A program made the position numbers and the translations under genes. 53,919 bases of DNA. Origin: JAWXCH01 sp034440595. Lineage in GTDB: Bacteria; Planctomycetota; Planctomycetia; Pirellulales; JALHPA01. Shown here in pieces: positions 24,748-33,368 of the stretch (positions within the stretch are counted from its first letter, which is position 1; every line of letters begins with the position of its first letter). The stretch lies in NCBI GenBank assembly GCA_034440595.1, contig JAWXCH010000189.1:1-53919 (forward strand), written 5' to 3'. The notes under the pieces are model-generated. The model searched no databases. It was not told where the DNA came from and was given only the letters and a program-made list of their open reading frames with translations.

Positions 24748-25212
24748 TAGAACTTCCTTCTGTTGAACAACGACAAAGGAGCAAAATAAGCGTTAGATAA
24801 GCGCAGAGTCTTTCAGAACTCTGTCTACTAGACATTTTCAACTTTCACTTGCGCCAAGTCCAGCAAATTCGTGGGGGAAATTTTCGTAATTCCGGAACTC
24901 GCGCATCGTTTTGGGAACTGAGCAAGGGATCAAAGCGCTATGTCAAAGGCGCATGCGTCGCCAGGATTCAGTAAACAGTCTTGTAGCCGGACGATATTAG
25001 TGCCCGTAAACCGATCATCACGTCGACAAGCCGGAAGAACCTCGTGGTTTCACTACGCAGCACGCACGTTAGATGGCTCCCCTCGCCTGCACCCTTATAG
25101 GCGGGAACTCTTCGTCAAAGCGAAGAAAGGCGCTAGCGGGAACAATCGTACTTTGATTAACCTAGGCGACTAGCCTTAAGCGTATCGCGACAAATGACTT
25201 TGCTAATTCAAC
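24748..25212. other. Divergent intergenic region
   Basis: This 465-base gap separates the minus-strand PEP-CTERM gene from the plus-strand MFS gene and must hold promoters for both. I see a small hairpin CTTCG-TCAAAG-CGAAG at about 25109-25124 but no clear -35/-10 pairs. A 77-codon plus-strand frame at 24940-25173 has no family resemblance or ribosome binding site and is not called. Confidence 0.45.
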
Positions 25213-26469
25213 ATGATAAAGCAACCGTCCGCCAATTCGCTTATTTCGATGGCTTGGTTCGTCGTGCTTTTGCTTTTGCCCGTAGCACTTTTGAATTATC
25301 TCGACCGGCAAATGTTGGCGGCGATGAAGTCGTCGATGATGCATGATATTCCCGATATTGCAAGCGATTCTAATTGGGGCTTTGTGCTGGGATCATTTAA
25401 ATGGGTCTACGCCTTCTTCAGCCCCGTCGGGGGTTATCTGGCTGATCGTTGGAGTCGCCGACACGTCATCGCAATTAGCTTGCTGGTGTGGTCGACTGTC
25501 ACTTGGCTCACCGGGCATGTCGTAACGTACGAACAGTTGGTGATCACGCGCGCCATGATGGGGATCAGCGAAGCAATCTACATTCCTGCAGCGCTAGCGC
25601 TCATTACCGACTTCCATTTAGGCGCCACACGCTCACGTGCCGTCGGCATACACCAAGCGGCGATATATGCCGGCATCATACTCGGCGGGTTTTCAGGATA
25701 CGTGGCAGATGATCCGAATTTAGGTTGGCGAACCGCATTTACGCTGTGCGGAATCGTGGGGGTGCTATATGCGATTCCTTTGTTTGCTTTTTTGAGTAAC
25801 GCGCCTCGCCATGCAGACGCCGCTGATAATCCATCACCAATTGCTGCCGCCAGTGAGTTACTGCACAACTCGGCGTTCCTGCTGTTGGTTTTGTACTTCA
25901 CGCTGCCGGCACTGGCCGGTTGGATCGTGAAGGACTGGATGCCCGCCATTTTGAAGGAGCAATTTAATTTGGGACAGGGGAAGGCAGGTGTCTCCGCGGT
26001 GCTCTACGTACAGGTAGCTTCACTAGTTGGCGTAGGAATTGGAGGCTGGTTGGCCGACGTCTGGATGCGCCGCAGCGTACGGGGTCGTATCTATGTCAGC
26101 GCGATCGGCATGACGTTCTTTTTGCCAGCGCTTTTCGGCGTTGGCAATGCCGCGAGCCTTGGTGTGGCAGTCGGGTTTCTAATGCTGTTCGGCTTGGGTT
26201 GGGGATTCTTCGACTGCAACAACATGCCGATCTTGTGCCAAGTCGTGCGGCCCAAGCTGCGCGCCACGGGGTACGGCATCATGAACATGGTGAGTACCAG
26301 TTGCGGCGGTTTCGCTGACTGGGGCTTTGGTGCCTTGCGTGATCGACATGTGCCACTGAATGTGATCTTTGGTGTCTTCGCGGCGACGGCGTTGCTTTCA
26401 GTCGTGATCGTACTATTGATTCGACCCCGAGAAATGCCTGTCGGCGAAAATCAGACAGTCACCCATTGA
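25213..26469 (+). CDS. MFS transporter
   Basis: A 418-residue major facilitator superfamily carrier with about 12 membrane segments. NYLDRQML after the first helix and DRWSRRHVI between helices 2 and 3 are the standard MFS loop motif (GxxxDRxGRR type). The N-terminus resembles the anion:cation symporter/hexuronate-type and GlpT-like subfamilies, which carry organic anions or sugar acids, but the substrate cannot be assigned. The last ~30 codons are duplicated 476 bases downstream. No strong ribosome binding site is visible before the ATG. Confidence 0.88.
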   Translation: MIKQPSANSLISMAWFVVLLLLPVALLNYLDRQMLAAMKSSMMHDIPDIASDSNWGFVLGSFKWVYAFFSPVGGYLADRWSRRHVIAISLLVWSTVTWLTGHVVTYEQLVITRAMMGISEAIYIPAALALITDFHLGATRSRAVGIHQAAIYAGIILGGFSGYVADDPNLGWRTAFTLCGIVGVLYAIPLFAFLSNAPRHADAADNPSPIAAASELLHNSAFLLLVLYFTLPALAGWIVKDWMPAILKEQFNLGQGKAGVSAVLYVQVASLVGVGIGGWLADVWMRRSVRGRIYVSAIGMTFFLPALFGVGNAASLGVAVGFLMLFGLGWGFFDCNNMPILCQVVRPKLRATGYGIMNMVSTSCGGFADWGFGALRDRHVPLNVIFGVFAATALLSVVIVLLIRPREMPVGENQTVTH

Positions 26470-26620
26470 GCCTTTTGGAGTGGATATAAACTGATACTCG
26501 GATACCTGAATTTGCTAATTCGGCGCCGTGGTCTTTGAATTCTTACGATTCAGCTACGATTTAAAACTGCTCTTGATTGATTTGTGCTCAGCGACCCACT
26601 TTGTTCTGCGGGCGAATTGA

Positions 26621-26846
26621 AGCGACGCGCACGGTCCCGACGCCCACGGCCTCAGCGCGTCGACGGTCACGCGGCTGAAGAAAGTCCGGGAAGGGGAATT
26701 GGCAAGCAATACGGGTACTGGTCGGCCGACGGCATCCACTTCAAAATTCGCCTCGAAGACGATCGTCGATACATTCTCGTCCTGATGGGGGCGACCAAAG
26801 ACCAGAAGGAGCTGATCGCAGTCGCCGACGGCTACAGCGAGAGCTT
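26621..26846 (+). pseudogene. IS256-family (mutator-type) transposase remnant
   Basis: One frame (26621-26700) reads GLSASTVTRLKKVREGEL and the next (26701-26846) reads WSADGIHFKIRLEDDRRYIL followed by VLMGATKDQKELIAVADGYSES. Together they match the region around the first catalytic aspartate of IS256-type transposases (GLSATTI.RLK, then W.DGIHF.VRLEDDR...LV..GAT..G.KELIA..DG.RES). A frameshift divides the two and everything else is gone, so only about 75 of some 400 residues remain. No terminal inverted repeats are seen. Confidence 0.75.
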
Positions 26847-26937
26847 GGTGTCTTCGCGGCGACGGCCTTGCTTTCAGTCTGGTCGTAATATTGATTCGAC
26901 ACCGAGAAATGCCTAGTGGCAAAAATCAGACAATCAT
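26847..26937 (+). repeat. Partial duplication of the MFS gene 3' end
   Basis: This stretch matches 26371-26461, the last codons of the MFS gene (GVFAATALLSV...), with only scattered substitutions and a small indel that breaks the frame (GVFAATALLSVWS then stop). It is fused directly to the transposase remnant at 26846/26847. It is a decayed second copy of the transporter's tail. Confidence 0.85.
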
Positions 26938-26997
26938 CATATTTTCGCCAGCTATCGTCATCGGTCCACCGATAATGGCAGCCCGACCGCAATGCTT

Positions 26998-28173
26998 CTA
27001 TGCACGGTTGCCTCCGTATGCTGCGGTGAACAGTTCGCCGTTTTTAAATCGCCTTAAGTTGAAACGATCCAGCGACACAGTACCGCCTTGTGCGCCAATT
27101 ATCTCGTCCGCCATAAGTTCGCCGACTGCGGGACCGATTTTGAACCCGTGGCCGCTAAAACCCGCGCAGATGTAAAGACCGTCGACACCATCAACTTTGC
27201 CGAGCACTGGGTGCCAATCGGGCGTTACATCGTACAGGCCAGTATACGAATTGACGGGCAGAGCATTTCCAATTGTCTTCCAGCGCTGGCGTAATCGAGT
27301 GGTCACCTCTTCAATGAATTTGACATCAACCCGCTCGCAGTAATGATCGGGGTCGACGGATTGGTAGTCCTTCGGATATCCACGACCTACAAGCATTTGA
27401 GTGCGCCCGTGGGGCCGATAATAGATAGCCAGCGCCATATCCGAAAAGCACAAAGTGGGCGGACCGTTCATGTCAGCAGTTTCGAAAATCACCTCTTCTT
27501 CACGAGTTACATTTAATGGCAAGTCAACGCCAGCAAACTGTGAAATCCGAGATGCCCATGGCCCGGCTGCATTTACAACTACGCCCGCAGAAATCTCGTC
27601 TCGGTCAGTTTGCACGCCACTAACGCGACTATTGCTGCCTAGTAATCCAGTCACCTGCGTGAGCGGACGAAATTCGCCCCCAAGCTGGATAAACCGGCTC
27701 ACGTAAGCGTGTGTCGTTTTAATCGGGTCGGCGTAACCGGACCGCGGTTCGTATGCTATTCTGGCGACGTCATTGATTGCAATGCGTGGTTCAATTTCGT
27801 TCAGTTGCTGGTGATCGATCTCACGAACGTCAACTCCTGCACGCTGCCCCAGCGCAATATTGCGGTCAAGGCCGTCTGACATCGCTGGCGGAACGAGGAA
27901 CGCCCAACCGGTGCATAAGAAGCCGCAATCGCCACCGATTTCCTCCGCAAAATTATGAAACACGTCGGTCGAACGCTTTACCATGTGAACTAGTTCATCG
28001 TTCGAATAGTGCTGACGAATAATGGCGGCCGACCGCCCCGTACCGCCCGCCGCAAGAAGATGTCTATCGATTAGGACCACTTTGTCCATCCCGCGTTTGA
28101 GCAAATTGAGCGCCGTAGCAGCGCCATTGATGCCGGCGCCGATCACAATCGCATCCGCAGTAAGTTGAGCCAT
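26998..28173 (-). CDS. FAD-dependent oxidoreductase, DAO family (sarcosine/D-amino acid oxidase-like)
   Basis: A 391-residue DAO-family flavoenzyme. The FAD motif AIVIGAGINGAATALNLL starts at residue 8, followed by GGTGRSAAIIRQHYS, a pattern shared with SoxB and dimethylglycine/sarcosine oxidases. A central VVVNAAGPWA and a C-terminal DWHPVLGKVDGVDGLYICAG with SGHGFKIGPAVG complete the fold. Members oxidise secondary or primary amines (sarcosine, D-amino acids, glycine), releasing an imine. ATG 28173 is chosen because the FAD motif must start near the N-terminus; GGAAGAG lies upstream. Upstream it diverges from the propeller 3 gene, sharing a short promoter region. Confidence 0.88.
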   Translation of the reverse strand: MAQLTADAIVIGAGINGAATALNLLKRGMDKVVLIDRHLLAAGGTGRSAAIIRQHYSNDELVHMVKRSTDVFHNFAEEIGGDCGFLCTGWAFLVPPAMSDGLDRNIALGQRAGVDVREIDHQQLNEIEPRIAINDVARIAYEPRSGYADPIKTTHAYVSRFIQLGGEFRPLTQVTGLLGSNSRVSGVQTDRDEISAGVVVNAAGPWASRISQFAGVDLPLNVTREEEVIFETADMNGPPTLCFSDMALAIYYRPHGRTQMLVGRGYPKDYQSVDPDHYCERVDVKFIEEVTTRLRQRWKTIGNALPVNSYTGLYDVTPDWHPVLGKVDGVDGLYICAGFSGHGFKIGPAVGELMADEIIGAQGGTVSLDRFNLRRFKNGELFTAAYGGNRA

Positions 28174-28236
28174 TATAAAAGTTCTCTTCCAAGTAAGTTG
28201 GGTCGGCGCTGTCTTGCAATTGTACGTAATCCTGGT

Positions 28237-28248
28237 ATTGTTAACAAT
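28237..28248. promoter_or_regulatory. Candidate GntR/FCD operator palindrome
   Basis: ATTGTTAACAAT is a perfect 12-base palindrome in the 132-base gap between the divergent DAO-family oxidase (start 28173) and propeller 3 (start 28306). TTGT-N2-ACAA fits the general form of operators bound by FCD-type GntR proteins, and such a regulator gene lies at 29841. The match is suggestive only. Confidence 0.35.
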
Positions 28249-28305
28249 TATTTGCATTTGCTCCAAGCCGATTTTTCGGCATGGGTTATCGCCAATTTGC
28301 CGACG

Positions 28306-29772
28306 ATGCACCTTGCACAAGCACTTCAATGGGCTCTATGCAACCTTTTCATCTTCGCAATCGTCGCGGAGATGAGTCTGGATATTTGCACGTGTTCAGC
28401 GGGTGAGCCGAGCAGTCAGTCTAGGCACCTAATGCTTGACTCTCGCCTGGTTGAATCCGTTGAGGGTTTGCGGATAAGACTAGGTCGAATCGAGAAGGAT
28501 CCTCGCAATCCTCTGTTTGGTGCTGACCAACCTTGGGAAGTGCGAATGGACAATCTATACCCGACTGTGATCTTCGATTGGTCGGCTGGCCAGTACCATT
28601 GTTGGTACAGCCCCTTTATTGTCGATCCTGCAACAACAGGGACGCCACTGGGTAAACGAGAGGAGCGCAAGTACATCGATGTATTGAACCAAGCCAATCT
28701 CGATAAACGCGAGATGGCCCTGTGCTACGCGATCTCTGCGGATGGACTCCAATGGAAAAAGCCAACGTTAGGGATTTATGATTTTGCCGGATCAACGCAA
28801 AACAACATCGTATTGCGGCTGCCCACACCAGGTCCCCACGGCGCAGGAGTAGTTCGGGACGACCATGACGTTGTACTGGCACGGCGGTTTAAGGCGTTTT
28901 TCTCCTTTGACGGCGGTTTGCGGCTGGCCCGCGCGGTCGACGGTGTTCGCTGGGATCCGCCAACGGAATGCCAAGGAGTTCAGGCTGACGGCGATACGCA
29001 TAATTGCCTGTTCTGGGCGTCAAACTTGGACAAGTATGTCGGGTTCACACGCACATGGGATGACGTAAGGCAGGTGGCGCGCACAGAATCGATTGACCTA
29101 AAAACGTGGTCGCCGGCGGTAGTCGTACTTCAAGGAATGGACCCTGAACACCAAACTTACGCGCTACAGGCATTTCCGTATTCTGGGGTCTATCTCGGAT
29201 TACTGATGGTGCTCGATACTCGGAACGACACGGTACAGTGTGAACTAGCTTGGAGCCCTGATACGCAGCACTGGAATCGCATTTGTCCTGGGCACGCATT
29301 GATAGGCAACGGTCCCGAAGGCAGTTACGACGCCGGATGCGTATATGCATCGCCGCCGATCATTCAAGAGCGTCGCATTCAACTCTACTACGGCGGCAGC
29401 AATGGGCGGCATGGCGATTGGCGCGACAGTTTTCTGTGTCGAGCAGAATTGTCGTTAGACCGCTGGGCCGGTTATCAGGCGGAAACATCCGGTCCTCCGG
29501 GACGCCTCATCACCCGCGCCGTAGCGATCAGTGGCGACGAAATGCGAGTTACTGCCGATGCCGCCGATGGCTTAATAAGTATCTCAGTGATCGACAAAGG
29601 CGGCCACGTCCTATTGGAATCGGAACCAATTTGCGCCGACATCACTGATGGCAAAATAACCTGGAAGCAGCCAGCGGCGTTCGAGCGCCTCGTCGGTGGC
29701 ACTCTTAGATTGAGATTCGAACTTAATAAGGCCACGCTCTATTCATTTCATTTTCGGCGGGCCACGAAATAG
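28306..29772 (+). CDS. Exported five-bladed beta-propeller protein, glycosidase-like (propeller 3)
   Basis: About 488 residues from ATG 28306, with a probable signal sequence (ALCNLFIFAIVAEMSLD, then CTCSAG). An earlier ATG at 28165 would overlap the divergent oxidase start and is rejected. Propeller strands include QYHCWYSPF, ALCYAISADGLQWKKPTLG and VQCELAWSPDTQHWNRI; the C-terminal beta-sandwich ends LRLRFELNKATLYSFHF. It is most similar to propeller 4 (shared NPLF, DNxYPxVI, GLxWKKPxLG and DRWAGY). It probably acts on an extracellular or periplasmic carbohydrate, but no catalytic residues are assigned. It leads the hydantoinase gene run. Confidence 0.75.
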   Translation: MHLAQALQWALCNLFIFAIVAEMSLDICTCSAGEPSSQSRHLMLDSRLVESVEGLRIRLGRIEKDPRNPLFGADQPWEVRMDNLYPTVIFDWSAGQYHCWYSPFIVDPATTGTPLGKREERKYIDVLNQANLDKREMALCYAISADGLQWKKPTLGIYDFAGSTQNNIVLRLPTPGPHGAGVVRDDHDVVLARRFKAFFSFDGGLRLARAVDGVRWDPPTECQGVQADGDTHNCLFWASNLDKYVGFTRTWDDVRQVARTESIDLKTWSPAVVVLQGMDPEHQTYALQAFPYSGVYLGLLMVLDTRNDTVQCELAWSPDTQHWNRICPGHALIGNGPEGSYDAGCVYASPPIIQERRIQLYYGGSNGRHGDWRDSFLCRAELSLDRWAGYQAETSGPPGRLITRAVAISGDEMRVTADAADGLISISVIDKGGHVLLESEPICADITDGKITWKQPAAFERLVGGTLRLRFELNKATLYSFHFRRATK

Positions 29773-29840
29773 CCGTTTCCAGCGCATTTTCGCGACGATT
29801 GACAACAATTGAGCAGTACACAAGAGCGAGTTTTAAGGAA

Positions 29841-30515
29841 ATGTCACGAGCAAAAACACAAACTGAATCTGTGTATGGCCGATTGACGGCAAAGCTAGAC
29901 CGTGGTGAGTTGCCGCCGGGGGAGCGAATCTCGGAAGCGAAAGTCGCGGCGATGTTCGGAGTCGGACGTGGCCCCGCCCGGGAATCGATGTTGCGCATGA
30001 TTTCCGAGGGTAGGCTGGCCAAAAAGGGCGCTTACGGTCGAACGTACGTTCGTTACATCGACGAACTGAATCGCGAAGATGTTGCTCGCCGCTATGAATT
30101 ACGCGAGGTCATCGAGGGACTCGCCGCACGCTTGGCGGCAGACAATATGACGGGTCGCGAGATTCGTGAGCTGCGGCGGCTCGACCGCCTTGTGCTCGAC
30201 GCCGTACTTAATGGCGATCGCGAGGCGCGACTCAACGCTTGTCTAGAATTTCATCGCTATCTCTTATCGCAATGCGGTAACAATCTGCTGCTGGCAGTGG
30301 CAGAGGGCTACTCCGTGCTTCCGATGTTGGCCCGCTCCCTCGAACTTGACGAAAAATTGATTCGCCGCATCATGCCGCGCGGTCGGCGATCCACTTGGCT
30401 TACGGTGGCTGTTCAGGCGATTGCCGCGCACAATCCGGCCGAAGCAGAGCTTCGGATGCGAAGCTGGCTCCGCACGCTCACGGCGGCGGTGCGGGAAGGA
30501 GCCGAATCGCGATGA
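29841..30515 (+). CDS. GntR-family regulator, FCD subfamily
   Basis: About 224 residues from ATG 29841 (a TTG at 29799 would add 14; AAGGA is very close to the ATG, so the start is uncertain). The N-terminal winged helix (LDRGELPPGERISEAKVAAM, GVGRGPARESMLRM) is of GntR type; the C-terminal domain is all-helical with the FCD pattern (RYELREVIEGLAARLAADNM, then FHRYLLSQCGNNLL). FCD regulators are usually ligand-relieved repressors of acid or amino acid catabolism genes. Its stop overlaps the hyuA ATG by 4 bases (ATGA), so it is almost certainly co-transcribed and could control the operon through the palindrome at 28237. Confidence 0.85.
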   Translation: MSRAKTQTESVYGRLTAKLDRGELPPGERISEAKVAAMFGVGRGPARESMLRMISEGRLAKKGAYGRTYVRYIDELNREDVARRYELREVIEGLAARLAADNMTGREIRELRRLDRLVLDAVLNGDREARLNACLEFHRYLLSQCGNNLLLAVAEGYSVLPMLARSLELDEKLIRRIMPRGRRSTWLTVAVQAIAAHNPAEAELRMRSWLRTLTAAVREGAESR

Positions 30516-32542
30516 CTTTACGGCTAGGCTGCGATACTGGGGGCACGTTTACCGATCTTGTCGCCTTCGACGAGGAGGCCGGGCGTTTTTCGTTCCACAA
30601 AGTCAGCAGCACTCCGGCCGATCCAGGACTGGCAATTGCACAAGGTTGGTGTGAACTTGTCGAAACCTGTCAAGCTACTCCGGCCGCCGTGCGTTTATTG
30701 GTTCACGGTACCACGATCGCCACTAATGCGGTGTTGCAACGCAAGGGCGCGAAAATCGGAGTGATTACCACGGCAGGATTTCGGGATGTACTTCACATTC
30801 AGCGGCAAGATCGGCCGAGGATGTATGATTTGCGTTCACGGCGAGCCAAGCCGCTTGTCCCCAGGCACTTACGTTTGGAGCTCAATGAGCGGATGCTTTT
30901 CGACGGCACGGTGCGCACTCCCGTCGATCATTCGCAACTTGCACATTTGATCGAGCAACTCCGAAACGAGCGGGTCGATGCGGTTGCCGTCTGCTTGTTA
31001 CATAGTTATGTGAATCCAGCGCACGAGCTCGAAATTGGCCAAGCGCTAGCGAAGGCCCTCCCTGCCGCTACGGTGAGTCTCTCCCACGAAATAGTCGGCG
31101 AGCAGGGTGAGTACGAGCGATTTAGCACTTGCGTGATGAATGCCTTTGTCCAGCCTGCAATGCAGAGCTACTTGGCTGGTTTGGATATTCGTCTCAACGA
31201 GGCCGGCTTTGCAAGTCCTCTGTTCGTGATGAAGAGCAATGGTGGTGTGATGTCGTCTTTAGCGGCAGGACGACAATCAGTAGAAACGATTCTTTCGGGT
31301 CCCTGCGGCGGTGTTGTGGCTGGCATAGCAATGGCCAAGCTCCATCACAATCAAAACCTCATCACAGCCGATATGGGCGGCACGAGCTTTGATGTCTCCG
31401 TCATTCACGATGGTCAAACTGGGTTCGCCCGCGAGAGCGAGATGGGCGGCCTCGCATTGGCTGTGCCTATGCTCGACATTCACACAGTCGGCGCCGGCGG
31501 AGGTAGTATTGCCTGGGTCGATTCGGGCGGTTCATTACGCGTCGGACCGCAGTCAGCTGGTGCGGCTCCGGGACCAGCATGCTATGGGCGCGGCGGCAGC
31601 GAGCCCACCGTTACCGACGCTAACCTAGTATTAGGTCGCTTGTCGCCCACGTCGCTGTTGGGCGGCGGAATGACTCTCGATCTGGAGGCTGCGCATCGGG
31701 CAATTCACGACCATGTTGCAATGCCACTCGGCATTTCCCTCATAACTGCCGCGGAAGGTATCACCCGAGTCGTGAATGCAACAATGACTGCCGCGATCCG
31801 TAGGCTTACGGTCGAACGGGGCTTTGACCCCAGCACTTTTGCGTTATGTCCGTTCGGTGGCGCTGGCCCCCTACATGGCGCTAAACTAGCTAGCGAAATA
31901 GGAATTGACGAATGCTTGGTGCCAATCGCTCCAGGAATTACATCTGCAATAGGTTTGTTGTTGACCAATCTGCGCCAGGACCGCGTCAGGACGCATGTCA
32001 CACTATTGCGAAACAACTCAATTGTCGAAATCAACACAATTCTTCAAGAATTAATAGCGGATGCGTCCGCTCGACTTGGCTTCGCCGGTAGTGGCCGCTC
32101 AATACGTCGAACTCTTGGCATGCGTTACTGTGGCCAGCGATATGAGCTATTCATGTCTCTCGCGGATGGTAAGTTGGATCGATTACAGATAGAGACGGAT
32201 TTCCATCATGAACATCAACGTATTTATGGCTACGCTCGTCAAGAACAGTCCGTGGAGGTTGCAACGATTTGGGTCAGCGTCGAAGTGGACCTGCAAGCTG
32301 TGGCGTTCCCGAAAATGGGCAAAGCTAAAACTGATTCAACTCCAATAGCATGCCGCAGCGTCTTTTATGACGCCGTCGCACATGAGACGCCAGTGTATTC
32401 ACGCGCCACACTCGGTGCTGGGACAGCATTGGTTGGCCCCGCAATAATTGAACAACTCGACGCCACCACGGTTGTCTGGCCCGGGCAGAACTTACGGGTC
32501 GATGATTACGGCCAAATTGTTATGGGACCAATTCCACACTGA
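30512..32542 (+). CDS. hyuA: Hydantoinase/oxoprolinase family protein, subunit A
   Basis: A 676-residue ATP-dependent ring-opening subunit of the HyuA/OplaH-A family. The phosphate-binding GCDTGGTFTDLV is at residues 5-16, VHGTTIATNAVLQRKGA follows near 60, and the ASKHA-fold second phosphate motif TADMGGTSFDVSVI lies near 285, followed by VGAGGGSIAWVD. With HyuB such proteins hydrolyse hydantoins, N-methylhydantoin or 5-oxoproline at the cost of ATP; some relatives are acetone or acetophenone carboxylases. ATG 30512 has AAGGAG 10 bases upstream and overlaps the GntR stop. HyuB is separated from it by the racemase gene. Confidence 0.9.
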   Translation: MTLRLGCDTGGTFTDLVAFDEEAGRFSFHKVSSTPADPGLAIAQGWCELVETCQATPAAVRLLVHGTTIATNAVLQRKGAKIGVITTAGFRDVLHIQRQDRPRMYDLRSRRAKPLVPRHLRLELNERMLFDGTVRTPVDHSQLAHLIEQLRNERVDAVAVCLLHSYVNPAHELEIGQALAKALPAATVSLSHEIVGEQGEYERFSTCVMNAFVQPAMQSYLAGLDIRLNEAGFASPLFVMKSNGGVMSSLAAGRQSVETILSGPCGGVVAGIAMAKLHHNQNLITADMGGTSFDVSVIHDGQTGFARESEMGGLALAVPMLDIHTVGAGGGSIAWVDSGGSLRVGPQSAGAAPGPACYGRGGSEPTVTDANLVLGRLSPTSLLGGGMTLDLEAAHRAIHDHVAMPLGISLITAAEGITRVVNATMTAAIRRLTVERGFDPSTFALCPFGGAGPLHGAKLASEIGIDECLVPIAPGITSAIGLLLTNLRQDRVRTHVTLLRNNSIVEINTILQELIADASARLGFAGSGRSIRRTLGMRYCGQRYELFMSLADGKLDRLQIETDFHHEHQRIYGYARQEQSVEVATIWVSVEVDLQAVAFPKMGKAKTDSTPIACRSVFYDAVAHETPVYSRATLGAGTALVGPAIIEQLDATTVVWPGQNLRVDDYGQIVMGPIPH

Positions 32543-32557
32543 GTACGGAGACGCGTC

Positions 32558-33349
32558 ATGCGAATCTGCGTCATCAATCCATTTGCTGGCACTGAGACTT
32601 TCGGCGAAGACAACCTGCGAGCGATTGCGTCGGCAGACACTGAATTCCAGATCGTTAATATCGCCGACCGCTATCCGCTGAAAAACAATCAATGGCTGTA
32701 CTTTAAGCACAGTTGCACCGGCCCCACAATCGATCGCGCGATTGAGGCGGAACGCGAAGGCTTCGACGCCGTCTTCATCAGCTGCAATCTCGATATCGGC
32801 TTGTACGAGTGTCGCCAAATGCTCACGATTCCCGTGACCGCCACTTTGGAATCCGCAGCGCTGGTCGCGCACATGATGGCCAGAAGATTTTCGTTGCTTT
32901 CAGTGGACGATCAGAATGGACAAATCCAGAAGATGCTGCTTGAGCAATATCGGCTTGCCCAGGGTCTCGTATCGGTGCGAAGTTTCGACATTGACGCAAA
33001 CGATTTATACGTCGACCGCACGCCCCCCGAAAAGACGCGTCAACGGTTGCTGGCAACGGCGAAACAATGCGTCGAGCAGGACGGCGCTGAAGTGTTAATC
33101 GCCGGATGCACGCTGGCTGGTTCCGTGTTGTCAAAACTGGCGCGCGAAGAACGGGCAGCAATGCCCGCGCCCGTTATCGACGGGATGCTCCCCGGATTTA
33201 AGCTGGCAGAAATGATGGTCCGGCTGCAGCAGGCCGGGCTGCCGCCGGTAAGTCGCATCGGCGTTTTTGAATCGCCACCATTGTCAGACCTATCGCGCTT
33301 GCGACAACAGCAGGGCCAGCCGATGCCACCGTGGGCCGAGTCGAAATAA
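32558..33349 (+). CDS. Aspartate/glutamate/hydantoin racemase family protein
   Basis: A 263-residue racemase. Two cysteines act as acid-base pair in this family: Cys76 in FISCNLDIG and Cys184 in IAGCTLAGS, both present. The N-terminus MRICVINPFAGTETF matches hydantoin racemases better than amino acid racemases. Placed between hyuA and hyuB, it would let the pair use both enantiomers of a 5-substituted hydantoin or similar ring. GGAG is 7-8 bases before the ATG. A short C-terminal extension (LSRLRQQQGQPMPPWAESK) is unremarkable. Confidence 0.88.
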   Translation: MRICVINPFAGTETFGEDNLRAIASADTEFQIVNIADRYPLKNNQWLYFKHSCTGPTIDRAIEAEREGFDAVFISCNLDIGLYECRQMLTIPVTATLESAALVAHMMARRFSLLSVDDQNGQIQKMLLEQYRLAQGLVSVRSFDIDANDLYVDRTPPEKTRQRLLATAKQCVEQDGAEVLIAGCTLAGSVLSKLAREERAAMPAPVIDGMLPGFKLAEMMVRLQQAGLPPVSRIGVFESPPLSDLSRLRQQQGQPMPPWAESK

Positions 33350-33368
33350 ATCCGCATTACCAGTTACT

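Noticed and set aside
24940..25173. 77-codon plus-strand open frame before the MFS gene
   Set aside because: No ribosome binding site, no domain, and Arg/Ser-rich composition typical of random frames.
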